DNA of 64,000 nucleotides from Daphnia pulex (taxonomy: Eukaryota; Arthropoda; Branchiopoda; Diplostraca; Daphniidae): NCBI RefSeq assembly GCF_021134715.1, contig NC_060026.1, positions 14,065,001 through 14,129,000 of the forward strand, read 5' to 3'. This document shows, one piece after another, positions 63,969 to 64,000 of the stretch (the first letter of the stretch is position 1; each line of letters starts with the position of its first letter). The notes below the pieces were generated by a model. The model was not told the DNA's origin. It made no database searches and saw nothing but the letters and a program-made list of their open reading frames with translations. Both the position numbers and the translations under genes were made by a program.

Positions 63969-64000
63969 AGTGAGAAGCGAAGTTTGTCGCGAGAGTCGGG

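Overview
The window looks like a compact arthropod genome, most probably a cladoceran crustacean (Daphnia-like). The signs are many very short introns (about 55-80 bp), densely packed genes on both strands, animal-wide genes with arthropod-style promoters (TATA plus TCAGT initiator), and an expansion of secreted C1q/fibrinogen-type lectin-like genes. I made the species call from sequence character and protein resemblance, not from a search. Gene models were assembled by hand from GT-AG sites that keep frame across all exons.

Layout. 0-11 kb: a small secreted Tyr/Gly-rich protein (-), a LicD/fukutin-like type II membrane protein (-), a FAM76 homologue (+), a small two-exon secreted peptide precursor (-) and a DEG/ENaC channel (+). 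11-16.5 kb: the first secreted C1q gene (-) inside a duplicated block, a broken acetyl-CoA synthetase copy and a stub of another C1q gene. 16.5-22 kb: a complete 15-exon ABCC10/MRP7-type transporter (+). 22-26.5 kb: three tandem genes for V-ATPase subunit D (-). 26.7-29.3 kb: MEAF6 (-) and HDAC8 (+) head to head, with 126 bp between start codons. 33-39 kb: a MAP-kinase phosphatase of the DUSP8/16 type (+) with a very long disordered tail. 39.6-40 kb: SmE (-). 40-52 kb: a repeat-rich stretch with two more C1q genes (-) and their duplicated flanks. 53-57 kb: a possible spliced non-coding RNA (+) with a 0.7 kb tandem duplication. 57.5-58 kb: a 521 bp near-perfect inverted repeat. 58.8-59 kb: a fragment of the mitochondrial calcium uniporter. 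61.7-64 kb: a serine-protease homologue (-) with lost catalytic His and Ser and a long Thr-rich insert.

How the parts relate. Most genes are unrelated housekeeping or membrane genes. Four groups stand out. (1) Three C1q genes share leader, coiled coil, fibrinogen-like half-domain and C1q head, but differ in modules; one carries a contactin-associated-protein-like fibrinogen region and one a ~200-residue N-terminal domain of unknown type. Their non-coding flanks travelled with them. (2) The V-ATPase D triplet shares a TCACATGA-type E-box before each copy, suggesting shared lysosome/proton-pump control. (3) MEAF6 (acetyltransferase subunit) and HDAC8 (deacetylase) appear to share one promoter. 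(4) The 53-61 kb region has little protein coding but clear structure: repeated splice-site-bearing units, a long hairpin and a uniporter fragment that could encode a 52-residue protein.
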